Below, piece by piece: positions 14,040-26,689 of a DNA stretch of 64,000 nucleotides. A model generated the notes under the pieces. It was not told the DNA's origin and searched no databases. It saw nothing but the letters and a program-made list of their open reading frames with translations. The DNA is from Flaccisagitta enflata (Eukaryota; Chaetognatha; Sagittoidea; Aphragmophora). The translations under genes were made by a program, and so were the position numbers. The stretch spans positions 66,898,001 through 66,962,000 of the forward strand of contig OZ231127.1 in assembly GCA_965153355.1 (NCBI GenBank), read 5' to 3'. Each line of letters begins with the position of its first letter. Positions within the stretch are counted from its first letter, which is position 1.

Positions 14040-14340
14040 TTTTACTTTTTACTTTTCATTTTTCATTTTTCATTTTTCATTTTTCATTTTTCATTTTTCA
14101 TTTTTCATTTTTCATTTTTCATTTTTCATTTTTCATTTTTCATTTTTCATTTTTCATTTTTTACTTTTCATTGTTCACTTTTCACTTTTCACTTTTCACT
14201 TTTCACTATACACTTTACACTTTTCATTTTCTTTTATTTTCACTTTTCATTTTTGACTTTCATTTTTTATTTCTTTTTTTTTATCTTTTATTTTTCATTT
14301 TTATATTTCAGTCGTTACTTTTTACTTTTCACTTTCTTCA
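14040..14340. repeat. 7-bp (TTTTTCA)n array and variants
   Basis: Clean ATTTTTC heptamers at 14053-14166, then ACTTTTC heptamers (14170-14205) and decayed versions. Translation in all three plus frames yields F/H/S-only strings, so no gene. Confidence 0.92.
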
Positions 14341-14585
14341 TCTTTTTCATATATATTTAATGTTTTTTACTCATAGTTTGTCAATCAAATCTATTGAAAT
14401 TATCTTATTTGTTATATTTCACAGTTATATAAATTTCACAAGTTGATTTATTTTGATAAAACAGAAAAGAAAGCAAAATAGATGATCGATGATTCTCCCT
14501 CATGCTTAGATCGAGATTGTATCATCCCAAAAGAAATGCTGAAATGAGTCCAGAATCAGGTTCCTCTTGTCTATGTCTGTTTGTG

Positions 14586-14587
<2 letters not shown>

Positions 14588-14620
<33 letters not shown>
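14588..14620. repeat. (TC)n microsatellite, short
   Basis: About 16 TC units. Confidence 0.95.
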
Positions 14621-14621
<1 letters not shown>

Positions 14622-14708
14622 CCTGACTTAGCACCTGCAATAATGCCATTTCCGATTTTTGTGGACCATGTGTTTTGGTTAGATCAAAGTGACGACCAAA
14701 TCGATCGT

Positions 14709-14710
<2 letters not shown>

Positions 14711-14800
<90 letters not shown>
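14711..14800. repeat. (TC)n microsatellite, 90 bp
   Basis: Uninterrupted, 90 bp downstream of the previous TC run. Confidence 0.97.
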
Positions 14801-14803
<3 letters not shown>

Positions 14804-14930
14804 AAGGAAAGAATATCACAGGACCGATAGATGAGACTGAGTGAAAAGAAAAAATCAAATGACCAATCATTTTTTCATGAATTGTCCTTCATTCTGTTCA
14901 AGTCAATCTTGGTCTGGGTCTGTTTGTCTA

Positions 14931-14952
14931 TCTGTCTGTCTGTCTGTCTGTG

Positions 14953-15005
<53 letters not shown>
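14931..15005. repeat. Compound (CTGT)n(TC)n microsatellite
   Basis: Five CTGT units pass into TC with one GTC interruption near 14973. Confidence 0.93.
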
Positions 15006-15007
<2 letters not shown>

Positions 15008-15189
15008 TTTATTTTTCTCTTTCTCCCTGTAATAAAACGGAGATAGCATGACGATGGCCATGCTCTTAATAATCCTAATCCATAACTAGAAAATAGTAAC
15101 AAAACTTCTATTTTGTTTTATAATATGGACGAAAAGCAAATGAGAACATTTGCTTAAGTATTCTCCTTAAGAGTCAACGATGCATCACA

Positions 15190-15500
15190 GGCACTGGGAA
15201 ACTCATTTCATCTTAAAAAATAGTAGCAATTGTGATACTACTAAAAAACGTTAAAAAGCGTTTTTAGGCTAAAAACTCCACTTATACGCAACCTACTATG
15301 CATATAATCTCAATTATACTTCCGTTATATGCCACTAGATGATTTTGTTTGAAACTCCAAACTCTAGAGTAGAGAAACTGATAGTATTTTCAAAAACGTG
15401 AACTTTCTCCATTTATCAAGACTCAAATGAAATAGAGGAACAGATGGAATCTTGGTCCAACACGAACGCTCCCACTTTCTTTTTTCCTTCTCTCAAGACT
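15190..15500 (+). mobile_element. Family J repeat, copy 2
   Basis: Counterpart of the copy at 13690-13850. It contains two tandem ACTCAAATG modules (about 15422 and 15496), suggesting internal duplication. No coding capacity. Confidence 0.5.
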
Positions 15501-15634
15501 CAAATGGAACGGACGAGAAATTCGTTTATTTTCGTCTCAACAAGCAAAAGAAAAAAAAATCGTTAAATTCTTTAAATCCCGGGCGAGCGGACAAACAGGG
15601 ATGGACTGGCGAAAATTGAAAAAAGACCCGGAGC

Positions 15635-15644
15635 AGAGCGAGAG

Positions 15645-15737
<93 letters not shown>
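15635..15737. repeat. Compound (GA)n(GACA)n microsatellite
   Basis: GA run to about 15712 followed by about six GACA units. GA joined to GACA is seen repeatedly in the window (28486, 53580). Confidence 0.96.
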
Positions 15738-15819
15738 GAAAGAATGAAGTTAGAGGAAGTTTTAAGGCTAAATTGCAAAAAGAAAATGGTAAGACGGTTT
15801 TGTATCTTTTATGACCATG

Positions 15820-15917
15820 CAGGAATAAAGAGAATAAAGAAAATAAAGATAAAAAGAGAATGCAGAGAATACAGAGAGTAAAAAGAATAAAGAGAATAAA
15901 GAGAATAAAGAGAACAG
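15820..15917. repeat. (AGAGAATAA)n 9-bp array, degenerate
   Basis: Nonamer units with substitutions, cleanest at 15887-15912. Confidence 0.8.
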
Positions 15918-16184
15918 AGGGAATTAAACAAATGGGTTGAAGATTGAAACGAGGGAGGTTATCGAATGGTGTGAATTGGATAAACTGGTCCAGTGGTCGA
16001 GGCTGTAAGAATGGGTAACGGAGAAGGATTTAAAGTGGATGGTTGAAAATGAAGGAGCGGATGAAAAAGAGAGGATGTTGAAGAAAGGTGATGAAATGGC
16101 CGAGAGAGAGGACGAGGTAGTTGAGGCCAAAAAAAAAGTTAATAAGGATATCTAAGAAGAGTTGATACAATGCAGGATGAAGTC

Positions 16185-16510
16185 GTTGAGGCAATGCAAA
16201 AAGGCATTGAGAACGACGTTTAAGACTGAAAGATGAGAAAGGGTGGAGTAGTTGAGGCAAGGCATAAGGCATTGAGAACGATGTTTAAGCCTGAAAGAGA
16301 AGAAAGGGTGGAGTAGTTGAGGCAAGGCATAAGGCATCAAGAATGATGTTTAAGACTGAAAGAGTAGAAAGGGTGGAGTAGTTGAGGCAAGGCATAAATC
16401 ATTGAGAATGTTGTTTAAGACTGAAAAAGAAGAAAGGGTGGAGTAGTTGAGGCAATGCAAAAGGCATTGAGAACGATGTTCAAAACTGAGAGAAGAAAAG
16501 GGTGGAGTAG
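16185..16510. repeat. 65-bp minisatellite, five units
   Basis: GTTGAGGCAAGGC or GTTGAGGCAATGC recurs at 16185, 16251, 16316, 16381 and 16446, with GTTGATGGGATGG closing the array at 16510. Spacing is 64-66 bp. Each unit also holds AAGGCATTGAGAACGATGTT and GAAAGGGTGGAGTA. A 65-bp period is out of frame, so the small minus-strand frames are not genes. Decayed sequence of the same kind extends upstream to about 16090. Confidence 0.93.
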
Positions 16511-16704
16511 TTGATGGGATGGAATATAGAAATTGACTGAAGGTTGCTGCAGGGAAATGTTTCTGGCTCAAAAGATATGGAAATCAAATTGACTCTTGAC
16601 TTTGAAAAATCGAGTTTAATCGTCTATCGTTTTTGGAAATGCAAACGCGAATTTGAGCGTGGATCGATTTCCATTTTCTTCTATTTCTTCGTGCTCTATC
16701 TCTA

Positions 16705-16842
16705 TTTCTGTCTTTCCTTCTTTCTTTCTTTCTTTCCTTCTTTCTTTCTTTCTCTCTTTTTGTCTTTCCTTCTTTCTTTCTTTCTTTCTTTCCTTCTTCC
16801 TTTCTTTCTCTCTTTCTGTCTTTCTTTCTTTCTTTTTTTCTG

Positions 16843-16936
<94 letters not shown>

Positions 16937-16998
16937 TTTCTTTCTTTCTTTCCTTCCTTCTTTTTTTCTTTTTTTCTTTTTTTCTTTCGCTCTTTCCT

Positions 16999-17073
<75 letters not shown>

Positions 17074-17095
17074 CACTTTCTTTTTTCGTTCTTTC
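16705..17095. repeat. (TTTC)n array, about 390 bp
   Basis: TTTC tetramers with scattered TTCC and TGTC variants. Cleanest runs are 16850-16935 and 17000-17070. Confidence 0.95.
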
Positions 17096-17099
17096 TATC

Positions 17100-18680
17100 T
17101 TCCACGTTTTTGCAGGAACTCTTTAAGGAGAGTATGAGGAGATTGCGTTCTCTTTTTTGTTGTTTCAGTAGCTGCAGTTATAGGCATCAGTTTAGTAGGT
17201 TTCGTAAGGATGCCCCTCTTTCAAGTGTCATTGAAATCCATCATTATGTTAGTAAATTCAACCTTCGGTAGTTCCAATTTTTTGTAAATATCGCATCCTT
17301 CTTCAAAATCAGAACCTGTAAATCAGAATATAAATATAAAGTGACAAAATCGTGAAGGAAACGTATTGCTCTGCTCGAGTTTATCAAAAACATTTGAAAA
17401 TTCGGTATCGATGTAAATGTGTCTGCTTATGCGATTTCTATTGTCAAGACTGTTGAGCGTTGAGTGGGTTGATGCGCTTGTATGCAAATATGCTTATAAC
17501 TTTAGTACTTTACCATCTATACTTTCATGTCTATTCAACGTTGGAGTAAAAACGAGTTACAAAATCCAAAAATCTTCCTTTTGTTCAGGGAAATCGAGAG
17601 ACGGAAAATGCTTTTATCAAAATAAATGTACTCACTACGGCGACTGCATTGAATATAAACTGCATTCCGTAATCAAATACACGACATCTTTTTTCCCCAG
17701 TAGCTTCTCTAAAAGCTGACATTCAAAACTAGGAAAAAACAGGGAGGGATAGAAAGAAAAAATAACGGTTCAGCGAAGCCCTTGCCATTGGCTTATTATT
17801 GGTTTTCATACTTGTTAGTTGTAGTACAAAGAAAATGCTTTAGGCCCAAAGCTTTAGCCTTTACTAGGACAAAACCTTGAGATCTCAAGGACCGGACTCA
17901 CTCATGTCATGTCTGTGGCTCTTAATCGAATGTGTTGCTTTGACGACCAACAGATAAAGAGATGATACCCTTTGTGCTCCAGGACATTGACCCAAAGGGG
18001 CCGCGGTGTCAAATTGTGTTTTGACTTCCGTCATCTGGATCCCATTTACTTTCAACAGTAAGTGCAGATTTGCATGGAGAAACATGAAAAAGACTACGTT
18101 CAATAATTTTTTTTTCTTTTATACTCTTGCCTTCTTTTAGCATTATTCAATGTCAAAATATATATTTGACGCATGTTTAACTCAACAATATTAGAAAATA
18201 CGATGAAACGAAATTGGATCAATCAGGGAATTACAAAAGCCGAATATTTTTTTCCTGACTGGGGCGACGATTTTTTTTTTCGGGGAAAGTAGGAAGGCTG
18301 GAAAAGAGTGAGTCTAAAGAATCATATTAACATTTCGAGAGAAAAAAGATAGAATCGATGTCAGTGGAAAAAAGGCATACGTACATAAAAATGATTATAT
18401 TGGGAAGCAGAGAACCTGATGACAGGTAAATATACAGTCGGTAAGCAAACGTGTTGAAACATGGAGTCTTCATCGGGATGGGGGACAAATCATAACCGAA
18501 ATGACATTCATTTCATAGCTTTCCTTTACATAATCATTGATACTATAACACATGAAGCAAAATCATAAAAAGCCTACTTCCAGTTAGCCCAGCATCACGA
18601 AGTTTTAAATGTAGCAGCCCAAAGGTAGAGGCCCTCTTTAGTAAAAATTTTATCGCACTACGCCAATTAGAAGTAAGCTT
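17100..18680. other. Unique sequence, no gene called
   Basis: 1.6 kb without tandem repeats. The 100-residue plus frame 17417-17719 contains a Cys cluster (CSGKSRDGKCFYQNKC) but no known domain. At 17970-18010 there is a piece like the end of family A (GGACATTGACCCAAAGGGGC), probably a relic. CAACAGTAAGTG near 18053 resembles a splice donor but has no supported exon. Confidence 0.35.
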
Positions 18681-18681
18681 T

Positions 18682-18905
18682 TCACGGTTTTGCTTTCAGT
18701 ATCAAAAATTGTGAAACAGGTGTTGAGACCAAGCTCATTGTGTACCAGACTACAACTACGCTTGTCATGAACTGCGTGCTAAATTCATATTGGTCTCTCC
18801 ATCGATTGTGAATAGCAATGACACCGAACGCAAGGAGGTACATGGAGAACATATGTGTGTATGAATACGCGTGAAGCACGTTGTGAGCACAGAATGACAG
18901 AGAGA
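18682..18905 (-). other. Possible exon remnant (hydrophobic open frame)
   Basis: The minus-strand reading frame stays open for about 70 residues beyond the GA/TC array, with mixed composition and a hydrophobic centre (YLLAFGVIAIHNRW, VVVVWYTMSLVS) before a stop near 18682. On the minus strand the long TC tract lies just upstream of it. No family is recognised. It may be chance. Confidence 0.12.
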
Positions 18906-18906
18906 A

Positions 18907-18916
<10 letters not shown>

Positions 18917-18972
<56 letters not shown>
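18917..18972. repeat. (GA)n microsatellite, 56 bp
   Basis: Uninterrupted GA run. Confidence 0.96.
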
Positions 18973-18976
<4 letters not shown>

Positions 18977-19099
18977 AGGCGAGATACACGACCTAGATCA
19001 GTCCTAAACGGTTGGGCAGGAACAAAATTGACATATTTCTCCTCTTTAGAAAAATTGCATATAAAATGAACAGATTGACTGACCGACACATCCTCTTAT

Positions 19100-19330
19100 A
19101 GATTCTTTTCTTTTTTTTTTTCCTTTTAGCCTTGCTTTCTCCCATCTCCTTTTTAAACAGAGAGATACTTAACTTCCTCCTCTCAGACTATTTTTTTTCA
19201 ATCCAAAGACTTTTTTCTTTTTGAAAAGCGAGTTCCTCCTTTTTTTCTTCTCTTTTCTCTTTTTTTTTCAAAACTCCTTTCCTCTTTTTTTTTTCAATCT
19301 TCTATTTTTCGGGTTGCTTCCTCCGGGAAG
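19100..19330. other. T/C-rich tract
   Basis: TTTTTTTCCTTTT-type sequence without a regular period. Confidence 0.6.
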
Positions 19331-19449
19331 GAAAGAAAAGGTTTAAATTTAGCCTGGCTTACTTTTAAAACGATTTTCTTCATCGCCGGCAACAAATACT
19401 TGGCATCGGCAAACGGACCAATGGACAGACGGGCGTCTATCTATCTGCC

Positions 19450-19558
<109 letters not shown>

Positions 19559-19796
19559 GTCATCCTAAGTAAATAAAAAAACACAAGCAAACAAACAAAC
19601 CAAAATCAAAGAAACAAAAAAGAAAATCACTTTTGACAATTGAGTTTCTTCCTATCTGTCAAGCTGTCTTTCCTTCTTCATCCTCCTCCCCTTCTGTTTA
19701 TATCCCGACGTACTCTGTTATTTTCTTTACTTCCTTTACTTTCTTCATCCGTCTCTTCATAATTCATCCCTGTTACCTTCTGTCCCTCCCTTGCTT

Positions 19797-20342
19797 TTTG
19801 GGCAGCGGCCCCAAAGGGCCGATGTCCTGTAGGACACAGGGGGGAATTTCGAGACGTCCGTCCTTCCGTCCTTCCGTCTGTCCTTCCGTCCGTCCCCCCC
19901 CCCTTGGCAATCGAAGCCTCAAGTCTGCAGTCTCAGGCCTGATTTTGGCCCTCTGAGCCCTCAAATTAGCCCTTTCAGACCTTAATTTAGCCCTTGAGAG
20001 CTCAAATCAGCTCTTCAGACCTCATATTGGCCCTCAAAACCCCAAATCGGCCCTCCAGACCTCAAATCCGCCCTCCAGGCCTCAAATCAACTCTTCAGGC
20101 ATTAAATTTGTCCTCTAGGCCTCAAGCCAGCCCCCCAAGCCTCAAATCTGCTACTTTGGACTTAATTCTGCCATCCCGACTTCAAATCCGCCTCAGGACG
20201 TCTCGAAATTCACCCCTGTGTCCTACAGGACATCGGCCCTTTGGGGCCGCTGCCCTGCTCTCACTCCACTACTTCACTTGATCACTCCAAGCAGGGCATC
20301 GGGTACCGCTGACCATGTGCGATCCTTGGATGACTAGTTTCC
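19797..20342 (+). mobile_element. Family A element, copy A1
   Basis: Left arm: GGGCAGCGGCCCCAAAGGGC, then GATGTCCTGTAGGACACAGG and TTTCGAGACGTCC. The right arm (20195-20255) is its reverse complement. Between them are a (GTCC/TTCC) tract at 19857-19905 and about 14 units of 20-21 bp (CCTCCAGGCCTCAAAT type). The right side continues with a long-loop hairpin (CCCTGCT ... AGCAGGGC, 20251-20300), GGTACCGCTGACC, and a tail ending GGATGACTAGTTT that is shared with A6. No coding sequence. It is a non-autonomous structured element of unknown class. Confidence 0.85.
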
Positions 20343-20760
20343 TCCTGTCTCGCTACCCTTTCTCACTCACCTTCTTTCCTTTCCTTTCCTATGTAACCTA
20401 CCTCCTTCCTACTCATTATTTTCCCTCTCCGCACTTATTGTCTCCTGTCACCCTCCTCCTTCCTCCTGCCTCCTTCCTCCTTCCTCCTTCCTCTCTCCCT
20501 CTTTCGTCTTCCTACCATGACAACATTTCCTTCTTCCTCTCTTCCCTCTCCTTCCTCATTTCTTCTTTCCGTCTTCTTTCCCTTCTTCCCCTTTCCTTTC
20601 CTTTTTCGCTTTCCTCCTCTCCGGGTTTCGTTTCTTTTTTTCCGGGCGATTGGTTTGGCTAGTCCCTCCTCGCTCGTGGAATGTCCACTAGATCGAATCC
20701 CGTTCCCATTTTATCCATTTTCTTTCTCTTGGGTTTAAGCCTTTCCGGTAGCGTTTACAT
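20343..20760. other. Pyrimidine-rich tract with (CTTCCTC)-like units
   Basis: CTCCTTCCTCCTGCC-like motifs near 20450-20500. No coding evidence. Confidence 0.6.
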
Positions 20761-20814
20761 TATCCTTCCACATTCCATTTGACTTTCAGAATGGCCATGG
20801 ATTCGTTTTCTCTC

Positions 20815-20956
20815 ACTTTCTCACTCTGTCTCTCTTTTTCTCATGTCTTTCTTTCTTTGTCTCTGTCTCACGCTGTCTCGGTCTCTCTGTCTCTCTGTTT
20901 CTCTTTCTGTGTGTCTGTCTATCTGTCTGTCTGTCTGGCTGTCTCTCTGTCTCTCC

Positions 20957-21040
<84 letters not shown>
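20815..21040. repeat. Degenerate (TCTG)n leading into (TC)n
   Basis: CTGTCTCTG-type sequence to about 20960, then 80 bp of pure TC. Confidence 0.93.
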
Positions 21041-21043
<3 letters not shown>

Positions 21044-21147
21044 TCATGTCCATTTTGGCCATCGCAGCGGTTAGAAGAGAGATATATTTGAGACATTGAG
21101 GGATAGACAAGCGGATAGATAATCAGATACATTTCATACATACATTC

Positions 21148-21432
<285 letters not shown>

Positions 21433-21649
21433 CGCAAAATAGGGAAAATAGAAAAGGAGATACCTTCTTTCCTTCAGCACTTATTTTTCCACAAGAGAGG
21501 CAAAGGCTATTTTCATTCAACGATATCCACGTTTTTATTTATTTTTTTTCTTCTACTTCTCCTTCTCCTGTCCGTGACCTCACCGTTTTCTTTCCACCTC
21601 CTCCTCCTCCTCCTCCTCCTTTTCCACACTCTTCCCCTCCTCCCGCCTA

Positions 21650-21722
21650 TTTAGATGTGTCCATGCATCTCTATGAGGAGCTTTACCCATCTATCCAGTT
21701 TTCTGTCTATCCGTCTGTATGT
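21650..21722 (+). mobile_element. Family B fragment B2
   Basis: TTTAGATGTGTCCATGCATC, then TCTATGAGGAGCTTTACCC and degenerate CTGTCTATCC, matching the start of copy B10 at 33462. The 3' part is missing. Confidence 0.5.
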
Positions 21723-22107
21723 TGTCCCTTAATGCTCAAATTGAAAGTTGCGAAAGGCAAGGAAACATTATGGGTGATCAATGATTCATGTATGTAGAAT
21801 ATTGTTTCAGACCAGTTGCTGAGCTGAACTTGGTTGTCAAGTGTGACGGCAAGTCGAGAACGCATCGTTCTACCCCAGAGGTACTTGTTTTGTTTCTATC
21901 AAATTCACTCACCTGTTCCTCCCAGGGGCTTCAAACGGTGGTTTTGTCCGTTATTGCCGAGTATGGTTCTCACAGTTTGTTTGCTCGTTGATAAATGTGT
22001 TTCAAATATCGGTGAATAGATAAATCATACAAACACGCATTTATCCAGAGAACCATGAGTCTTTATTTCTTCTCCATATACACACACACTTGTACACACA
22101 AGTACCG
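21723..22107. other. Unique spacer, no gene seen
   Basis: Overlapping plus frames of 61-67 residues have no recognisable motif. Confidence 0.4.
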
Positions 22108-22535
22108 CTTTTTGGGCAGCGGCTCCGAAGGGGACGAAGTCCTGTAGAACACAGGGGGAATCTGTCCGTACGTCCGTACGTCCGTACGTCCGTCCATACG
22201 TCCGTCCATCCGTATGTATGTCCGTCCCCCCCTGCCCCATCCTCAGGGCTTTGTCTCCTTTGGGGCCTATTCTGACCCAAATTCTGTTAAATAGCCCAAA
22301 TCCAAGCAATATGGCCCAAATCTAAGGAAAATGGCCCAAATCCAAGCATAATGGCCCAAATCCAAGCAAAATGGCCTAAGTTTGGCTAGAAAACCCCAAT
22401 TTTGAATTGTACAGACAGATTCCCCCTGTGTTCTACAGGACTTCGTCCCCTTTGGGGCCGCTGCCCTGCTCCCCCTCAACTTAAATCACACACTTCACAA
22501 GCAGGGCACGGGTACCGCTGACCAATTACTGCCTC
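22108..22535 (+). mobile_element. Family A element, copy A2
   Basis: Left arm GGGCAGCGGCTCCGAAGGGG with ACGAAGTCCTGTAGAACACA. The right arm is at 22421-22467. The tetranucleotide block is (GTCCGTAC)n at 22167-22225. Cargo is five to six 20-bp units, ATGGCCCAAATCCAAGCAAA, different from the cargo of other copies. The right-side extra hairpin (CCCTGCT ... AGCAGGGC, 22468-22508) and GGTACCGCTGACCA are intact. Confidence 0.85.
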
Positions 22536-22693
22536 TGGGCTACTATTCTGTATTTAGCGCCCCGAGCGCTTTTGAAATTGAATAACTATTTTGCCACTTT
22601 ACCCTCTAATAAGCGCCCCCCCCCTCAGCCATAGTAAAAATAGACAGGGACAGATATAAGATATGCACTAATTCAATAACCTTTCGACAACGC

Positions 22694-22786
22694 AAAATCC
22701 AAGTGTGACTGACCAACCAACCAACCATCTGGCAGACCGACTGACAGACATAGCATATCATAGACGCGTTGCGCGCGTCTAAAAAC
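22694..22786 (-). mobile_element. Family B fragment B3
   Basis: GACCAACCAACC tract, a degenerate GACAGACATAGCA joint, then the hairpin AGACGCGTTGCGCGCGTCT followed by AAAAA. Only the hairpin end and tetranucleotide tract are recognisable. Confidence 0.6.
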
Positions 22787-23311
<525 letters not shown>

Positions 23312-23415
23312 TTCCATAGGCATAGGCTTCAGTCTCCAATGACCACTCGAAGCAAAATTTGATTTGCTACGAAGGGAAAAAAATGTGAAAATGGAATATA
23401 CAAAATCCATCATCC

Positions 23416-23940
<525 letters not shown>

Positions 23941-24022
23941 CGCTTCACCAATGGACGCCATTTTTGGACATTGCAAAAATTTTGGGGCAGCCAAAATTTT
24001 TAAGGGGAAATTTCCTTCCAAC

Positions 24023-24173
24023 CTAAAACCCAGGCTGAAGCGTTGGCGGCGGCGGCGGCGGCAGAGGCGGCCAACGCCACTGCGGCGTCCATGGTTGACC
24101 GGCCAAGCTTCTGCGCGCCCGCGGTCACGGGCCGGCCGTGCAGTGGTTGGCACTTTTTATTTGGAAAAAAAAG

Positions 24174-24176
<3 letters not shown>
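24023..24176 (+). other. GC-rich segment, possible exon (Ala-rich)
   Basis: 24035-24145 is far more GC-rich than its surroundings and includes (GGC)n. A second acceptor-like site (CCTTCCAACCTAAAACCCAG, ending 24032) precedes a plus frame reading AEALAAAAAAEAANATAASM and then VDRPSFCAPAVTGRPCSGWH, which runs into the GA array. The minus strand is also open and Ala-rich, as expected from GGC/GCC triplets, so the strand is not settled. No known domain. It could be the edge of a CpG-rich exon or promoter. Confidence 0.2.
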
Positions 24177-24417
<241 letters not shown>

Positions 24418-24531
24418 ATACAAACTCGAGGCGGAGCTGCAGCTTTTTTCTTCTTTCTTTTTTCGTAGAAAAATACAAAATTGTTGGGGCACACGCCCCT
24501 TTTCGACCCTCCCCTCATCCTCCTCATCCTC

Positions 24532-24831
24532 TTAGACTCCTCCTCCGCCAATCTGATCTTCCTCCTCCTCTGGAGGCTCCTCCATTCTGCTCCTTTTCGA
24601 CCCTGTAAGACTTTCACGCCCCTTGTAGAACGATCCCATTTGGCCACTTGCGCCTCCGTTCACCCGATAACCACTCCCGACGCTGCCGCCGCCGCTGCCG
24701 CCGCCGCTGCCGCCGATACTGTCACTGACAATACTGTCACCATTGCCACCGCCGTCAGTGATTGCCACCGCTACCACCCCTGTCACCATCCGCCTCCGCC
24801 CCCGCCGCCACCACTTCAACACAGCCACCAC
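24532..24831 (-). other. GC-rich segment with possible Gly-rich exon
   Basis: A 99-residue minus-strand frame. In protein order: a basic stretch, a Gly/Ser-rich repeat block from degenerate GCC triplets (24684-24715), then a mixed acidic tail (KRSRMEEPPEEEEDQIGGGG). The opposite strand is open too (Ala/Pro/His-rich). Composition is more like a nuclear low-complexity protein segment than other frames here, but repeat origin is equally possible and no family is recognised. Confidence 0.2.
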
Positions 24832-24928
24832 TTGTTGCCATCATTTTCCTAGCAATCGGCTGTTATGCGCCTAGAAATCCAACGCCTCCCCTCCACATTT
24901 AATCTCTTTGTTATGAATCTTTTTGAAA

Positions 24929-24932
<4 letters not shown>

Positions 24933-24985
<53 letters not shown>
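24933..24985. repeat. (AG)n microsatellite, 53 bp
   Basis: Uninterrupted AG run. Confidence 0.96.
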
Positions 24986-24988
<3 letters not shown>

Positions 24989-25266
24989 CATGTGTGTGTA
25001 AACTAAAGAAAAGTTTTCATGAAATACGAATGAAAAGATAAAGTGCATTTTTTCTGATTTCATTCAAGGTCGTTTTACGTAGAAATGGGCGCTGCACCAA
25101 CTTTTAGTTCTCGTCTGGTGTTACCTACAGTTGGGGTTTTTTCAATCACATCCACTACACGCGTCACTGGCCATTGGTCTGGGACGCTTTAATTGGTAAC
25201 GTGTCCAGAGACAAAATTTGGAAACTGAGAGATAGTATTTTATTCGTGATGAAACTCACAAAAGTA

Positions 25267-25431
25267 CAGTTAAATCCCGCTCTAACAGATATAACTTTTC
25301 ACAGTTATAAGTGGAATTCTGTTATTGCCAACAAAGGGAACTAAAGAAGACAAGTTAAAGGGACCATAAGATTAAATCTGCTTTAGGCAGAATTTTACTG
25401 CTGGACGCTCCGTTAGAGCCGGGTTTAACTT
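25267..25431. mobile_element. Family G (pogo-like) TA-flanked foldback, copy G1
   Basis: Inverted ends CAGTTAAATCCCGCTCTAAC and, at the right, GTTAGAGCCGGGTTTAACTT. TA dinucleotides flank at 25265-25266 and 25432-25433. The CAGTTRAAYCCCGC-type end and TA target are what is known for pogo/Tc1-mariner non-autonomous elements. It is 165 bp with no coding. One terminal base differs at the right end (T for G). Confidence 0.75.
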
Positions 25432-25697
25432 TATGCTGACCGGATTAAACCCTTTTGCTTTTGCTCCCAATAAATCTTATGATGAACCAAGGGAGAGAAA
25501 CGTCAATTGTCGTTGGGGACATTTGCCACCCCAGCTACATCACCCCAGCTACATCACCTCTGTCGTGTCGGCGCCACCTTCGAATTTACACTCGCTGAGA
25601 GGTTTCTCTTCGTCTGTTTAAACTTGCGTTAGGTCTCGTTTTAAAACAGTCTCTGGAAGTGTTTGTTAATTTGTTCCTCTTTATATTTATTCAAATG

Positions 25698-26085
25698 TCT
25701 AACTGCTTTTCTGTCTTTGTCTGGTCGAACTGCTTTTCTGTCTTTGTCTGGTTTAACTGCTTTTCTGTCTTAGTCTGGTCTAACTGCTTCTCTGTCTTTG
25801 TCTGGTATAACCGCTTTTCTGTCTTTGTCTGGTCTAACTGCTTTTCTGTCTTTGTCTGGTCTAACTGCTTTTCTGTCTTTGTCTGGTCTAACTGCTTTTC
25901 TGTCTTTGTTTGGTCTAATTGCTTTTCTGTCTTTGTTTGGTCCAACTGCTTTTCTGCCTGTGTTTGGTCTAACTACTTTTCTGTCTTTGTTTGGTCTAAC
26001 TGCTTTTTCTGTCTTTGTTTGGTCCAACTGCTTTTCTGTCTTTGTTTGGTCCAACTGCTTTTTTGTCTTTGTCTGGTCTTGCTGC
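25698..26085. repeat. 27-bp minisatellite, about 14 copies
   Basis: Unit CTAACTGCTTTTCTGTCTTT plus GTCTGGT. Because 27 is a multiple of three and no stops occur, both strands show long frames: SNCFSVFVW repeats on plus and DQTKTEKQL repeats on minus. A one-base insertion near 26005 (CTTTTTCTG) shifts the frame, and unit variants change mostly C/T with no sign of codon-position bias, so I read it as a non-coding array. Confidence 0.9.
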
Positions 26086-26211
26086 TCTTCATGTTTTTTT
26101 CAACCAGATATTGACACTCATCATTTCAGGCTTGTCAACGCTCCACTATAACCGGTCGTGTCCGGCCGTTGGACGATGCATTGGGCGCATCTCTTATCCT
26201 ACTTGGCCTTG

Positions 26212-26363
26212 TTAGTCGCGGACACACGACTCTACACTTTGCCATGTCGGTCGGTAGATCCGTCTGTCGGTCGGTTACATTTTTGAATTTCGAGTGGTCG
26301 TCGCATTACTGCCCCTGCCCAACCGTCCGCGACTGGATTGCCGTGCATCCGGCCTTGTTTTTT
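26212..26363 (+). mobile_element. Family B element, copy B4
   Basis: Starts GTTAGTCGCGGACACACGAC, then CTACACTTTGCC and a short GTCGGTCGGT tract (26246-26275). It ends with CCCCTGCCCAACC, GTCCGCGAC, GGATTGCCGTGCATCCGGCC and TTGTTTTTT. GTCGCGGAC (26215) and GTCCGCGAC (26325) are exact reverse complements. It has no internal cargo, so this is a minimal form of about 150 bp. Confidence 0.8.
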
Positions 26364-26524
26364 ACTTCGAGCTACTTCACAAACGCATATGATTATTTGT
26401 TGGTCCACTGGCATTGACATCTAATGGGACATCACGAAAAGTGAAGGACCGTTGGTCTCTTTGTAAGTTTCTTTGTCTCATTGTCTCTCTTTGTCTCTCC
26501 GTCTATCTGATTGTATTTCTTTAT

Positions 26525-26668
<144 letters not shown>

Positions 26669-26689
26669 CAACCTTCCTTTTACTATGTT

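Noticed and set aside
14040-14340. TTTTTCA heptamers as a telomeric or centromeric repeat
   Set aside because: The motif is not a known telomere type, the array is short and decayed, and there is no chromosome-end context.
17417-17719. 100-residue frame with Cys cluster as a secreted Cys-rich peptide
   Set aside because: The N-terminal part is not a clear signal peptide, the Cys spacing fits no family I know, and no splice context is seen.
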